A stretch of DNA of 64,000 bases from Glossina fuscipes (GCF_014805625.2 NW_023998423.1:3525722-3589721); one strand, 5' to 3'. Shown: positions 47,401 through 61,834, counted from the first letter of the stretch. Translations and numbers: made by a program. Notes: generated from the sequence alone by a model not told the origin.

Positions 47401-49479
47401 TAAAGCTTTATATGGTACAAAGTGCAGTTTTCAATATTTCATGGTGAGAATTGGTCCATAATAGAAATGAGGCATTGGAATTGACTGTTTGGAACACAGT
47501 TTTTTTTTATGCACCGGTTCATACATAAGTGTTCCGATGAAAAATAACCTGTTATATGATAAGAAGGCCTAATGTTTAATAAGTTAATATAAAATATGAG
47601 TTATTTCATCTTAAACTTAATGTGTGTCAAATTTGGACTAAGCAGGTTCATTTTTTTGATATCACCGCTTATGCGAATTTTTGAGAAAAATAAGACGTTG
47701 TATGGCAAAGTGTTCATATTTTTAATATTATTTAATGAAAAGTAGTCCATAACAGTAGCTTAGCCCGAAACTGACCATGTGGATCTATTCTTTGAACGCC
47801 AGTCCATATAAGGGACCTTATGAGAAATGAGTATTTATATAGGAAAAAGGTCCGATAGTTTGACAAAAAAAGATTAACCCTATCACAATTCATCCTAATT
47901 AATAATTTTCATAAAGGATAAGAAAGGTATTTAAGGAAGGAATATAGTTTTCTTACCTGTGTTACTTGACTTAAAAAGAATGAAAAAATAATTTGACAGA
48001 TGAATTTAAATTCCTTTTTCCTGTACAAAGCTTCGAGAGTGTAACCGCAATTTCCATAAAGAAAGCAGATATAGCTTAATCGATTTCGTTGCTGACTCTA
48101 CGCAGAAACATTGGCTGTTATAATCTGTCTCCCTTTCCACCCTTATCTTATACTTTTATCTCTAATTTGTGACGATTACATAAATCTTTAAACAATTCAC
48201 CTTCAGATTTCCTATAATCTATAGCCACATTAAATTATTATAACTTATTTATAACTATCAACTAATTTATGCATGATCTGATCTCTGACGTTAGTAAAGC
48301 AAACGAGCATGCAGGTATTATACAACCAACGCTAAGGACATTCGCTTAAATGCATGTGTTTAGCTTTTTTTTGCAATATACATCTACGATTTGCTTCGAT
48401 ACGTTTGTTATGGAAACGTGACAAATGATTTGCATTTGCTAACATGACGAAGATGGTTTGTTAGATAGATCATGGCAACGAGAAAAAAAGGGGAAAGTAA
48501 ATGAGTTCAATGAAAAATGCGATTCTCTACCAAGTAGGACTATAATGGAAACTAAAAATTTTTTTTAGTTCATAGCTTTATAGTTTTTTAAATAATTTTC
48601 AAGTTTACGTACATAAATACATATGTATTTATTTATAGAGAATTTGAAGTACACTTGTCTATAATGTTGCGATGAAAACAAAACTACGCAGTTATCCTTG
48701 GTTTCTATTTATCAATTAATCAAAACCACTATCAATGACATGCAGATAAATGAAATGGAATGTTTTCACCATAGGGGTGTGTATAGTTTCTTTCATTGCA
48801 CACAAAAGATATCAGTTATCGCATTAACAAATATAGACCACCAGTTAAACGTGCGTTTCCTTGAAAAGAAAAAAAAAAAAAAAAATGCAAATAAACGAAC
48901 CAAAATTGTTATCGTTAAAAATCAATATAAAATAACTTCTGCGAAAATGATTAACATAAGGTATACTTTTGGGGGCTGGTTAATAATAGAGAAAACAACA
49001 CAAGAGCTTATCCAGCAGCAAAGGTAAATTAAGATTCGGTTCTGTTAAAGGGTGAGAAATTAGATGTCGATTCTGTTAGTGGGAGAAATTAGAGTTCGAG
49101 TGCGAGAAATTTTCATTATCATATGAAAGGCTTTCAGAATGCTGTATCGAACATCTATATTATTAAGAGATTTCTCTGCATAAACTTTGGGCTATGTACC
49201 TGTTCATCACATTATTATTAACCAACAAGAAGAAAAGAAAAAAAAAATAGAAAAATGACATTTCATTACTATTATTTATCTTTTATTAAATTAATCTTAG
49301 GACCGACAAAACCACAAATAATTTTTAGAAAACACGAGAACGAAGAAAAAGAATAACATAAACATATTATATGTATTGTAGATATGTATATACGGTGCAC
49401 AACGTCTCCGGAATATATTTTATCAAGTTGCTATTAAAATAGAAAGCCATTGGAAATAATCGGTTTCATTCGTTTCTAT

Positions 49480-49700
49480 ACCTGCCGCCGAAGCATGGGA
49501 GCAAATTCACTCTGTCAAAGTGTTTGCCCCTATATATTATATGCATTCTTGAACATTTAAGCATGTCCGTCGTTGATCCATTTGTCTGTCTATCCGCTTG
49601 TGAAATGCCTGTAGTGAACTTTCACGACCGCAAAAATTTTCAAAAATATTCGAATCTCTTACAAGTGAATTAATATTGAAAACGGGCCAAATCGATCAAC
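49480..49700 (-). repeat. Family B repeat, reversed fragment
   Basis: The run gcattcttgaacatttaagc, then catgtccgtcgttgatcc and tgtctgtctatccgcttgtg, is the reverse complement of the B middle-to-tail blocks seen at 63.2 kb. It is diverged. Confidence 0.4.
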
Positions 49701-52700
49701 GGTTTCGTCTACAGTTACATCCTAAACTGGAAGTATCTCTGCCTTTAAAAGCAAAAATGTTTGGTTTTCAGCTCCGTACTCCTAACGTAAAACAGATATA
49801 ACTATAAAATTTTTCACTTACCTTCCATTGATGACCCTAAAACAGCACGACAAGAATGCAGAAAATCGGGCACACCAGTCCAATATTTTACAATATCCAA
49901 CATCATTCAAGGTAATTTTTTTCGAGCAACAATACACTCATTATCTGCAATGTTTACATTGAGAACGGACTCGTCGCTTAAACGCCTCACTCTATAAACC
50001 TAGGGTGAAGATTCAACGATCATTTGGTCTGTAAACGGTTTTTAGTACGTGAACTGCTACTCCGATAATTTGCATAGCGACGAAGGTTCAACACAATACG
50101 TTTCTCGATCGAATCGATTTTAAAGTTTTCATAGAAGATATCAGCCAGTTCTCCCTTCGTCCAGCAAGCCAAGCCTTTTTGAACCATTAGAGCGCAGCAA
50201 AATTACACAATGTCAAGTTTTGAGCGTTAAGTTTCTACACTCACTCCTTTCGTGTATTGCGATGCTTTTACGATTCATCGCATTTTCGACATTATATATT
50301 AAGCAACCCACTTAATCCTCTGATTCTAGGAAACTTCTTCATATTGTTTCTCGTTAATTCGGTCGATCTTAAAAAGTATCCTTTTTAGCATGCCTTTGCG
50401 AGTTCGCTGGAGCGCAATATGAAGCCATTTGCAAATCCGATTTGAGAAATTCCACTTACTTCTGAATTAATTTTGTGGATCTAGAAAATTTCAAAATCGG
50501 TCGACGAAGAATGAATGCGACTACATTAAGTCGGAATCTCACACTAACCATGCGCACGCATAAATCGATTTATTGATTAAATTATATTCCAAAAACTCCT
50601 CCTCGGTTCCAAAAAACCAAAGGCAATTAAGCTCAGTGCATTTAAGTTGTGTTCCTGAAATGTTATGTTATTCTTTGAAGGGCGATGCAGGAAAATTTGG
50701 AAATTCATTCTTTTTCTTGTGTTGCCATCTTCCTTATGAATTTGTTCACATCTCGTTCATTGGATATCTTTTCATATACCAAATTCACTGAAATACCTTT
50801 GTTTCAATTTTAGTGCTGCTTGCCCACGTAGCGCACGCAAAGCGTATTTCAATCATGGATTACGTTCCATAAAAAATTTCGTCCAACTACAAGCCATGGA
50901 ATTTTTTAATGTACTGTCGCATGCTTGAAATAATGCAATCAAAACATTTTATCTCATCTATACCAACTAAAATGCATTAATCACTTTCGATTCCCAGTAA
51001 AAATACCTTTCTTTAGTTAGAAATGCCATGCAAAACCTGCGAAATTCTTTGATTGATTTGATGACCACATGCGTATATGTTATAATATACGATGCCCTTA
51101 ATGAGTATTTCTGACTAATTGAAATGCATCGACAAAATCACTAGCGGCGGCTGGTTAGGCAATAGTATTTTTAAACAATTTAATGGAAAAATGCATTATA
51201 GCTTTCCTGGTCAATTAGTGTATTAGACAATGTGTATGTAACGCATGTTTTCTATTTTAATCTTTTTATTATATTGCGCTTATATGACATTTAAAAGCTA
51301 TTATTTCACTTAAATCATATGTTAATGTTTTAATACCAAGTCCTCCCGTTTTTTTTTGACAACCTTTCAAGTCGATATTTCTCTTTGACATTACGTTCAG
51401 TCTTGTTTGTGGCAAATTATATTAAATTTTCGTGTGCTTACCTTAAATTCTACCATCCATCTGTGAGGAAGTACAGCCGGCTGCGCTGCCTTGGAAAGTA
51501 AGGTCGTAAGGAGTTTACATACACATAATATGTAAACAAATATATATTGAAATATTAAGAGCAAGAAACATTAAAAGCAACTAATAGGCAAACGATGGCT
51601 TCGAAAGGATGCTTTGTATAAACGATACATATCGCTAAAGATTGCGGTATAGGTATCCACATGGAATGAAATTTTAAATTTCTTTTTGTAGTAGGGATAA
51701 AAGCAAGAAAAGGGAAATTGGTTTTGAGAAGCCGTGAAGTTAAAAGCGTTCACTTACAAATACATTTTAAATCAAGTTCGCATCAAATGAAAGGAAGTAC
51801 AATTCTCGTCATCGCTCTTTCCATCGATAATTTTAAAACGTGAGATTTGCTACTAATTGAGCAATGAGCGCGCAAGAATGCCTACTCGAAACATCATAGT
51901 GTCTTTATAAAACTTGCATAGGCAGTAACAACTACGTAAAGAATGCATTCAACGTTCAACAGTAATGGCGGACTTGAGGCACATAGAAATCAATCTTCTC
52001 GAATTTGGACAACGTATGTCAATTTTTTGCATAGCTCCGCATATAAGGATTCGTTCAATACGCGGGCTTTCTAGAAGAGAATGCCTTTGCACGAAAATAT
52101 TATGCAACTTTTGATGTATTCTTAGCAAAGCGTTTGAATAAATGTATTACGCGAGGTGTGTAGTGAAATAATTCTTCCCGAAAAAGTTGTGCCAATAATT
52201 CGAAAGAGACAAGATTAATTCACAGACGTCTCCAAAAGCTCTTGTACATTGAGCTAATAAACTTGCTGCATTATATGCAAATAGTAGGAAGTATTACATA
52301 CAAACTGTATACATTTAAAAGCACCAGAAGACATTTATACACATATTGTACATATATTTCAGAATGTGAAAGCCCCAGTGGACATTATATAGACAGAAGG
52401 AAGGCAGGAGGCATTACCTGCAGATTAGCACATACTAGTTGCACAAGTGGCGTTACAGATGTCTGAAAGTACGAGAACACGTGTACGTATTCAAGTTAAA
52501 GCATTTAACAGTTACAAAGGGCATTCATTCCCATATACCCAAGTTGGGGAATTCAAGAATAATGTGTAAAATGAATGGAACGAAATCGAAAGTTATGTAA
52601 AGATTATGGTTTCTAGTTTAACAAAACTATTAATTACGCAATAAATGAATATGGGACATGAAATGGAACTAACTTAAGGCATCCAACAAGTGGGTAACTT

Positions 52701-53314
52701 TCGTGTCGATTTCAGCGGACGTTTATTTATTACAGCTTTTTTACCCTTTCAGGCTTAACAATACATGTCATCAAAAATGTATGTTTACAAAAAAATCCAA
52801 AGCAATTTATCTGGAAATGTGTGAATTCATAATAATGGATTACATTAGCAAATCAGTCACGTTTTGTTTTTGTTACATTAAGTCGCTCTTATTTATACAG
52901 AAAGAAGTACAACAAGAAAGAAAACAAGATTGAAAAAAATATTTTTGCTTTTTTTATTCAAGTTTGAAAATTCGAAAAAAAACTTTTTAATTATTTTTCT
53001 TTGAATTCTCCTTGAAATTCTGTTTATTTACTGCAAATTGTTGCGCAATATGAGCACTTGAGTCTTACGGAAAGACTTAATGGATTTGCACTATTCCGTT
53101 CATTTTATTCCTCTTAACTTAAATTATAAATCGTTACAAATCTAAGACGTGTTGGAAAGGAAGGCATGTTAATCAAATAATAAAAACAATAGATGAGCAT
53201 TAAAGTGAAGATTGATACTCGATCAAGGTTTCATTCTTAGATTTCTTCATTTAAATTAGGTCAACTAAAGTATAGACGTAGAATTGTCCAGATTTAAAGA
53301 GTCATTTAAAAAAT

Positions 53315-53346
53315 GCACATCATCATCATCATCATCATCATCATCA
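53315..53346. repeat. (ATC)n microsatellite
   Basis: A trinucleotide run of atc/cat repeats in intergenic DNA. Confidence 0.93.
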
Positions 53347-53694
53347 ACATCAACAATCATAATTAAATTGCATTGAATTGAAATCAGTTGAAAATGTGAA
53401 GGCGAAGAGCAAACAGTGTCTTACTCTTTCTACTATCATCAATCAATTATTTTGTTACGCAATTCGTTTGTTTTCCTTTTCGTTTTCATTATTATGCGTG
53501 TATGCGCCGTTATTGACACAAAGTCTACCGAAATTGAATTTGTAAACTGAAAAGTATACAACAACAAGAAAAAAAATTATATGGATATGGCATGGAAAAG
53601 TACGCATATATTGAAAGATAATGTTCTTGCAAATGTTGTTTGGATGCCTTTGCTACGTGCCTTTTATTTTATAATTTTAGGAAAATTTTTAATC

Positions 53695-54010
53695 ATACGC
53701 ACAAGCACAATAATGGGCCATGGGTCACCATTAAATATTTTATAGCATTCTATAGTTATTCATACAAGAACTTTTCGCAATAAAGCGTTATATGGAAAAA
53801 AGTTGGTGGTGGAAAGTCCTCGTGTCTGGGTATGAAATTTCGTCAAAATATCTCAGAAATTGTGGGCTGTAATTGGAATACAAGGTAGCTAGCTTGACGG
53901 ACAGACGGTCTGACAAGTTTGAAACGATTCAGAATTTTCGTCTAAATCGTTTGATAAATAAAAGGTGGCTTCGTCTTAAGTTCTTCTGAACGTCGCATGC
54001 ATCCGCATTG
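53695..54010 (+). repeat. Family A repeat
   Basis: The head cacaataatgggccatgggt is followed by caccattaaatattttatag. It contains tgacggacagacggtctgac and ends aacgtcgcatgcatccgcat, the usual family order. Confidence 0.55.
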
Positions 54011-54399
54011 TTGTTGTGATAGATTATAACGAACACACCGAGAACAATGTAGAAAAACCAAACGATTTTCACACGCAAACATAAATTTTTTTTCTTCTTC
54101 TTTTTTTAAATTAATTTAATAAAAAACAGAAGCACTTCGAACAGTTAATGCATTACGAAAATTAGTGAGATATCCTGCTATACATACAATACGTCTGCAT
54201 TTATATGTAAGCAACAGACATAAAAACAACCGTAAAAGTTTAGTAAAAGTGGAAAAAAAATGACGAGTAACGTGCAGACAATGTGCTACAATGTCAATGT
54301 CACGTAGGTTAGAGACTCGGAAGGACAAAAGGAAAGCAACAGATTACTTTCACTGTTTTTGCTCGAAAGAGAATTTTTTTTTGCTTTTTCCCGCGTACC

Positions 54400-54657
54400 T
54401 ACGAGAGAAAGAGAGAGAGAGAGAGAGAGAAGTAGCGGAACAAACCGAGAATTGAAGAAAGAGAAATTGAGAACAGTTTGTTGTTGTGATTATCTGTTTA
54501 TAACTGTATAAAATGAACTGTTTTCTGGCTATAACTCGCAGTCAATTTTGGCGTTTTGGCGTTTTCTGGCTTTCTCTTACTGGCTTTAATGCAATAAAAA
54601 AAAATTATTTTATTCTTTTGCTATATATAAAAAACATATATATATATTACGGCATAA

Positions 54658-54692
<35 letters not shown>

Positions 54693-54951
54693 GCGCTCTT
54701 TTTCTGGTCTTGTCTGTCAGTGCGCCAGCCATTAACAAAGCAAACAAGTGGCAAATTGTTGAATATTTCAAACGGAAATTGATATCATCAAGTGTCAAGT
54801 ACAATAAATTCCAGAAAATTACTTACAAGTAAAATAATATTTTATTCTATATCTATAAAAAAAGTAAACAAAAAAGACATTTAATAATATTAAGAGTACA
54901 AGCAATTAAAGAATTTCATATAAATAGAGGAGAGCGTGAACTTACAAAAAG
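54400..54951 (+). other. Probable non-coding first exon and promoter of the GTPase gene
   Basis: A GAGA-type tract (about 54404-54432) lies in a block that ends at a strong donor, acaaaaag|gtaagtgaa (54951|54952). The next good acceptor on the same strand that leads into a coding exon is tctgtttgtttacag at 61536, before the GTPase start. I infer a 5' UTR exon with a 6.6 kb intron. No long ORF crosses it. The transcription start is not placed. Confidence 0.4.
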
Positions 54952-57900
54952 GTAAGTGAATTAATAAAATGAAAGTAAATACATAAAGCAAAGACGATTT
55001 TTTAAAAATCCTTAATATGAATTAAATAATTGATGTTATTTCATAATCTATTAAAATTCGTAAATTATACGAATCTTCAAGGAACCTTGCTTACGCCAAT
55101 CTATGCAAAATGAAAAAAACCGTAGTAGACAATCCTATATTGCCTGAAACTGATTTCTGAAAGTGACTCTGAATCGACCTAAATTTCGCTGGTTGGTCCC
55201 TTTTAAGTGCTTTCCATATAATAGCACAAATTTAGTATGGGTGGAGGATATAGGGAAATTTTTAAAAATTTAATATTTATGCTGTGCTTATAGATTGCGT
55301 CAATCATTTGGAAAGCTCTTCTAAAGTAAAAAAAGTAAAAAAGTGATATTCGCTTTAGAAGACGCCTTTGATAGCTAGATAGACTGATAGATTGATTATC
55401 TCAAAGAAACGTATTAGGATGCGATATTTAAATATAACCAGCAAAGCCACAAACCAAAATATGTAACAGTGCCCTGTTAAGGCATCAATCGAGTTCTATT
55501 CAGCTAAGTCTCGGCAGATTTTAAATCAAAATATGGTAAAATAGAACTTTTCCAGAGTTTTGTTCAGTTCGAAATACAAAAGTTTTCTTAGTTTACTGTG
55601 GCCAAACGAATTACTGTGAAAAAATTAAACTAATATCCCGTGAATCTCTCTTCCGCAGAAGGGATCCAAGTCGTGCCTCGTGTAACAGGACAAACCGATC
55701 TGTTCAGAACATGATTGATTGTAAGTGACACAGATTGGCTTTTCTGTATGTTTCAATGAAATGTGTTGAAAATGGTCGGAGTACTTTTTGCAGCCACTTT
55801 TCATTGCACGTTGATTGCTATGATATTCGAATGGCAATTTCAAAATAAGTTTCTCTTGCGAACATCTTTTTTTTTTTTTTTTTGAATGACTTACAATATA
55901 TGTATTAATGGGCGCAATATTGTTACATATAGCAGCACGATCGGAAGCCAATCGGAAAAAACATAATTTTTCGAGAGTGACCTCGCCTCCATTTTAAAGA
56001 ATCTAAAAAAGTTCTTTGATGTACAACAAGATTTTTTTTTCTTTTCGTTTTGCAAATTTTGAATAACTTTAGAAAAGCGACTCTATCGTAGTGGTCACAC
56101 ACATTATATATATAAGTGGATTTAAGGTAGTGTTATTTCATAGCGGGGTTTTTGGCAGGGCTTTTCTTCATGCGTATTTTTGAGGTAAATGACCGGTACC
56201 CAAAAAATTTGGAAGGCTGTGAGGGAATATTTATTAAGTCTTACAGTAGGCATAAAAGGATAAATTGATTAATAGCTACATACTTAAGGTTTACATAATC
56301 ATATTGATATACTCTGAGGAATCTCTATGTATTACAAAAGCAACGACAAATCTTATACACCCAACTTCTGCGCTAATAGCTTACTCTGCAGGACCATTTG
56401 ATTACCTTATAGAATTATCTTTAATTTTTTTTTCAATTTTTTTTTTTTTTTGTGCTTCAAAATAAGTCAACTTTTCATTTTTCTGTGAATACATTTTGTA
56501 AAACGTACAATGCGTATTGAGAAGATAGCAGCAGAGTAAAACGCTGTAGAATCACACAAACGACTGGCAATAAACTCATTTCAACACAAGTGCATATAAA
56601 TGTGTGTGCGAATAAATTATGAAATGATAGAAGCAAATGTTTGAAAAACCTTGATTTATAATGAGGGAAAACTTTTTCATGCGATTTTACGGGATTTCTT
56701 GAGTTTCTTAATTATAATATTATTTTGATTAGAAATATGTTGAATAAATTTATTTAATAAAACAGGAAAATTTAGGAAGAAAGGATGCAAACAATTAAAA
56801 TAAATGACAATTTAAAGAGACGTATTCGACATTAAATGAATTTTTAATCATCTATCGCGAGCAAGCTTGTAATGAATGAAATGAAGCAGACTCAGTCCAG
56901 TAAGTAACTTTTGTAATTTTTTGCGGCAAGTAGAATATTTACAACAGACACTGCACAGACGGACAGACGGATGCGCTTAAATTCTATGCTATACTATGAA
57001 TTCCGTTTATTACTACTGCTTACCTTTAATGCAATTACACGGCCGAATTGACTTAAAGAATCTAGAATTAATCGTCCGTCTGTCAGGAGATTGTGGAGCA
57101 TCTATCCCCTATCCGGAGAACTGTCTTAATCGTGTAATGCTTCCTCAAGAGAGGTCTGCGAAAGTCCCTTGATTCTGTTAATTCATAACATCAAGCAAAT
57201 GGTTCACAACTGTTCCTTGGTCAATGGAAGGCCAGTCTCCTCCAATTTTTCGTAGCATTTCGGCGACATTGTTAAAGATTGCTCGACCAAAACGCACCCA
57301 TCGTTGAGTGTTTAACACGGACATTTCCAGAGCGGGAACCAGTAAGTTCTTTGCATGCTGCCGCTTTCGATAAAGCATTTTTCCAATAAACATTGCAAAC
57401 ATTTTTACAAGGCTGCAAAGCACTATCGCCACGAGAATGTTTACGAATTTTTAAGGAATTACTGCAGATTGAAATAACAAATATCGCAATAATTTGTTTT
57501 TTGCTTAATTTTCTATAGAGTATACACGTATTTGTAGTAGTGTGTGTTAATAAGGCCAGTGTTGTTATAGTGACGCGGCTCTGCCTAAAGCTGTCTATTG
57601 AGAAAAACAGAACAAATTTTTTCATTGATCTATTGCATAGTGTAGGAGGTCGTGGTGGCGTATTTCAATGCGCTGCATTGGCGAACAGGCTTCCATCGTA
57701 TAACGCGGTATATAAACTCGATTTCGATACAACGTGGTATACCATTTGCGACATGCTTTTAATAGAAAACAATTTGAAAAAGTCACATACATGTGCAACT
57801 ACGTTAGATAACCTATGCAACGATAGAGAAAAAGCTAATGAAGACGAGTTTGAAGCAACCTTGTAAAAAATAAATAGATTACCTATAATATTTGATGAAA

Positions 57901-57964
57901 ACTAATTTTTCGTACGAATTAACTGTGTAACACGTGTGACGACTGTACTGTTAGAAATTACCTC

Positions 57965-58340
57965 AAAAGCAGTAAAATTATTCAAATGAGCCACGGCGGC
58001 GATTTAATACCGTACGTTATCCTGCAATTATTCATAAAACGACTTTTCAAAATAAGGCGTTGTATGGGAAGTGATCCAAAAAACGGTCAGAACCGAGACA
58101 TTTTCAATAGCATTCGTCCGTGGGCCAACACATATCAGTGTACAATATATTATGAAAATATCTCAAGAACTGCGGCCTATGGGTTAACTACAGGTAAGCA
58201 AGACGGACAGACATGGTTAGTTGGTCTATTTCAAGGCATCTAGCGGCTGGTCTATCTCAAGTCCGGCCTAATGCAGAATCCATAAATTTGAACAAATTTA
58301 ATATACCCTTACCTGTACCAGAAGTGCTGTACAGTGTAAA
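57965..58340 (+). repeat. Family A repeat
   Basis: It has the head gccacggcggcgatttaata and the body cttttcaaaataaggcgttg, tatgggaagtgatcc and agacggacagacatgg. It ends taccagaagtgctgtacagt. Divergence is moderate. Confidence 0.55.
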
Positions 58341-60209
58341 AATTCTTTTTATGTTAAAGACTTCATTTAAAATAATTCGTTATAATAATTTTTCAAGCCG
58401 CTTACGCATGGAATATTTTTGTTAAGCAATTTTCCAAAGGATTTGTTTCAAAGCTTCCTTCTGTTCTGCGAAACTTCTCTTAGTAGACATTCATTGAATC
58501 ATTATTTGAGCAGTGCGAAATTGAGCGTAAGTGGTTTTTAATTTTGCTTTTCTTTTTAGAAATTAGTTTCTGCATTCTACGAGTCTCTATCATTAATAAT
58601 ATCCCAATATCCGGTAGTTATATCAGTATAACTTCCCGTTGTGCTAAAAAATCACTTTCAATGTTAAAGCCAATAGGAGGTCAGGTCATGTCGTATTGAA
58701 AGCAAACGATACTAATTCTGGTAAATGTATTATTAAAGTGAAAAAAAAAAAAAACCGAAAGATCATTGTGTAGCAGTTAAACATAAATTGCAATGTGTAC
58801 GACGCAGGCATAAATATATGTATGCATACAAATATATATATATATATATATCTTTATATATATGCAAGTGTAAGATTACTATAAAATAAAGAATAAAGTG
58901 TAAAAATGATAGGAATTTGTATTCGTGTCTTTATGCGCGAGCGAGAAAATGATGATGATGATGCTGATGATGATGGCACCCTGTCATTGCAAATCATCGA
59001 GGAAGGCAACATGAAAGTTGCGTCTGTACATGGTGAGCAAAAGAGAAACGATTTGATTATTATTTTATGTGTCGTAGGTCTGCTATTAAAGAAAGTGATG
59101 ACGATTCTCAATAAGTTAACACAAGCATAGAAGTTGTTAGTACCTTTTCGATATGCTTAAAATTGACGAGTAGTAAATATCATTATTATACGAAGATGAA
59201 GAATTTGCATTAGATTCGTTAGAAAGGCTACGTAAACTTTTAATAGTTTAGAAAAATGGACTATAAAAGAAATTATGTAAATTATAGTCTGTTAACTTCA
59301 CCAGTTAGAGAAAGTCGACGTATATTAATTCCGTTCGTAATACCATTAAAAACCTTACGAAGTTTATCTATTGGTAAGAGACGTTTTCGTAAAGAAACTA
59401 TCGTTACGTGTTATATATAAAAAAGTTTTTCTACCTTATAGTCATTCTCTGATAGAAGTCTCTCGAGGAGAGCTATATTTTCTACTCGAGCCTTAAAAAC
59501 TAATATTTGGCTGAGATGAGCATTAGATACCTAAGAGTTACTACTTTGCGAAAGGGTTAAACAAAGATTCGACACTCGATTATTCTCCGCCAGATAGTTT
59601 CCTCTCGCCTTCGGTTAAGAATGGCCATGTCTTTTCCTAGCAATCGCAAAGACCATAAGAAACAATTTGAGAGAAGAATAATTTGTTTCCTTTCTTTACA
59701 ATCAATGGCATTTATTGATGAATCGATATTTGCTGGGGTTATTCATATTACACATCATTTGCACATAATTGAATATTATTAGTAGGCAGAATATTTAAAG
59801 ACTGGAAATTGACCTTCGAAGAGTTTCCTGACGGGTTTGATTGTACACTAGATGATTAGATTGTTGACTGGGTGTAGAAAAGCGGATATTTTGTCACACT
59901 TCTTGCAAGAGATATGCAGGAGTATTTGCATGCCAATGAGCTCAAGCTAGCAACCCAATAGCTAACATATTTCTGCCATCAAGGCGATGATTCTACCTTA
60001 AGTGACAATTAACGAAGCATTATTCACTTCACGTACTATCATGCTTTGCGGTAGCCATCGCCCAGTGGACGCGGTAGTCATTTGCTTTAGAGACGTCTGC
60101 CCATTTGTCTGTCTGCCAAAAAACTAAATTAAATTTGTTTTAATTCCAGAAAAAAGTAGCTCTTCATGTCTTAAAGAAAAAAAATAAAGTCTGATATCAA
60201 TTAAAAAAA

Positions 60210-60915
60210 AAAACAACTAAGAAAATTATACACGGTCGTAAAAAAAAAGAAAAAATTTCATACTATATAACGTTGGACGTGTTGGGCGTGTTCGATTTTT
60301 TAGACCTGTGTGTCCAAATTTTGCAAGTTTGAAAGCAATATCATAATTTTTGCGAAGATGAGAATTTATATCACAGATATTACAAAATTGCGCAGACGGA
60401 CAGATGGACGACCATGAATCCCGAATTTGAAACTGGCCATATACTTTGTGGGGCTTTCGAAACCAGCTTCTTTGCGTTGCAAAAATTTTGAAAAAATATT
60501 ATGACACTATAAAATTAAGTAGGCGTGGCTGATTTTTCCCATTGCACTGCAGATATTGCAATGTCGCTCACAGAATATACGCCCAAATTTTTGTAGATTC
60601 ATCCGCTGTACTAAAGTCGCCTTTTCCCTCGACCAAGGAGGCGCATTTTGAATACCAACCAGCGTGCAAGAACTTCTATGGTTTCTGTCAAAGTTGAAGT
60701 CGACAGCTTCATTTTTGTGGCCAGGAGGATGTTTACCACGGACATTAATGCAGACGGGCAGACAAACATGCTTAAATCGATTCAGAATTTGATGCTGATC
60801 AAGAATATACATACTTTGTGGGGGGGGGGGGGGTCTCTGAAGTTTTCTTCTGGACGTTGCAAACGTTTTGACAAAATGTATATGCCTCTCCTCATACTTC
60901 CGTGACAGGTATAAA
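60210..60915 (+). repeat. Family B repeat with expanded G-run
   Basis: Head aactaagaaaattatacacg; a first tail-like block (gcagacggacagatggacga at about 60394, ctttgtggggctttcgaaac) and a second set (gcagacgggcagacaaacat, tttgaca) suggest two partial copies in tandem. At 60820-60833 the usual GTGGGG is a run of 14 G. It ends gtgacaggtataaaaatgtt. Confidence 0.55.
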
Positions 60916-61536
60916 AATGTTTATCGCAGGGCGATAAATTCACTTTTGGAAAATTGAATTCAAAAGTAAAAAAAAAACTATATATAAAAAGATTTAATAC
61001 AATTTCAAAAGGAGCAAACAAAGCGCCGGAGAAGTTCAATTATACTCTACAATGAATTTCCAAGCAATCTAATATATTTGCATATAGTAAATAAGGGAAA
61101 CTTAATGCTGGTCTGAAGTGATTCATAGGACGGGGTGTCGTTAGTGGTAGTCCTCAAATTGAGATTTTCTAGTCAATAGGGGTTAGATAGAAACCAAAAT
61201 GTGAGAAACTTTTTTGTGGTGTTGTGTGCCTCTTATTTTTCGCGACTTGAGAATTTTACGATTCTCCTGCATCGCACCACAGATAGTATAACGTTTGTTA
61301 ATGAAAAAAAAAAAACTAAATAAATAAAAAACACTTTTATAATGCTTCAGCTTGATGGTGGATAGCCAAGATTTTCCCTGAAGCGAACATGACTTTCTTT
61401 TTAAATTTGAAAACAAATTCCTTTTATATCTCGATAATCCTGTGTAATACAACTGTATTATGTTGCTTCGTTAAGAAAAACAAATCTTATGTTGTGCTCT
61501 TCGATAACTTTTACACTTCTATCTGTTTGTTTACAG

Positions 61537-61834
61537 CGAAAATCCTTTAATTCCCAACGACTGAAGCGTTGTAACTTGACGCGGCGAGCAAGAGAGAGCG
61601 AGAAGGAGTGATAAAAAAACAGAATAGCAGAACATCTACACCGCGCGCGACACAATATAGTACAATAATAGACAACAATAATAATATTAATACCTTGTTA
61701 TCGACAACACTTTGCGGACGAGAGAAAGAAAATAAATAAAGTTTTCCCGTAAAGAAGAAATATTTAAAAAAGACTTTTGCATAAAAATATTGAACATTTT
61801 ATTTTGTTTAAAAAAATTCATTGCGCTGCACATA
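61537..61834 (+). other. 5' UTR part of the GTPase coding exon
   Basis: After a strong acceptor (tctgtttgtttacag|cgaaaatcc) the sequence runs 298 bases to the start codon with stops in all frames. It has a purine-rich cluster (gcaagagagagcgagaagga). I take it as the 5' UTR of the GTPase. Confidence 0.55.

Larger units (their letters stand above)
39823..54399. other. Intergenic repeat-rich interval
   Basis: Between the LRR promoter and the upstream exon of the GTPase I found no gene I can support. Contents are a reversed family A head (about 41330-41480), a family B copy (41915-42675), reversed B fragments (45840-45990 and 49480-49700), a family A copy (53695-54010), and (CA)n and (CAT)n tracts. 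Most remaining sequence is unassigned. Confidence 0.5.
54952..61536 (+). other. Probable first intron of the GTPase gene, repeat-rich
   Basis: The interval holds a family A copy (57965-58340), a family B copy (60210-60915), AT microsatellites (58832-58852) and A-rich tracts. The minus strand at 57290-57430 shares sequence with 32860-32965 (+). No coding exon was recognised. Confidence 0.4.

Noticed and set aside
48698..49027. 109-codon frame
   Set aside because: It depends on a poly-A run encoding Lys, with no motif.
58906..59130. Acidic 74-codon frame
   Set aside because: It is driven by a GATGATGAT-type repeat; no signs of a real gene.
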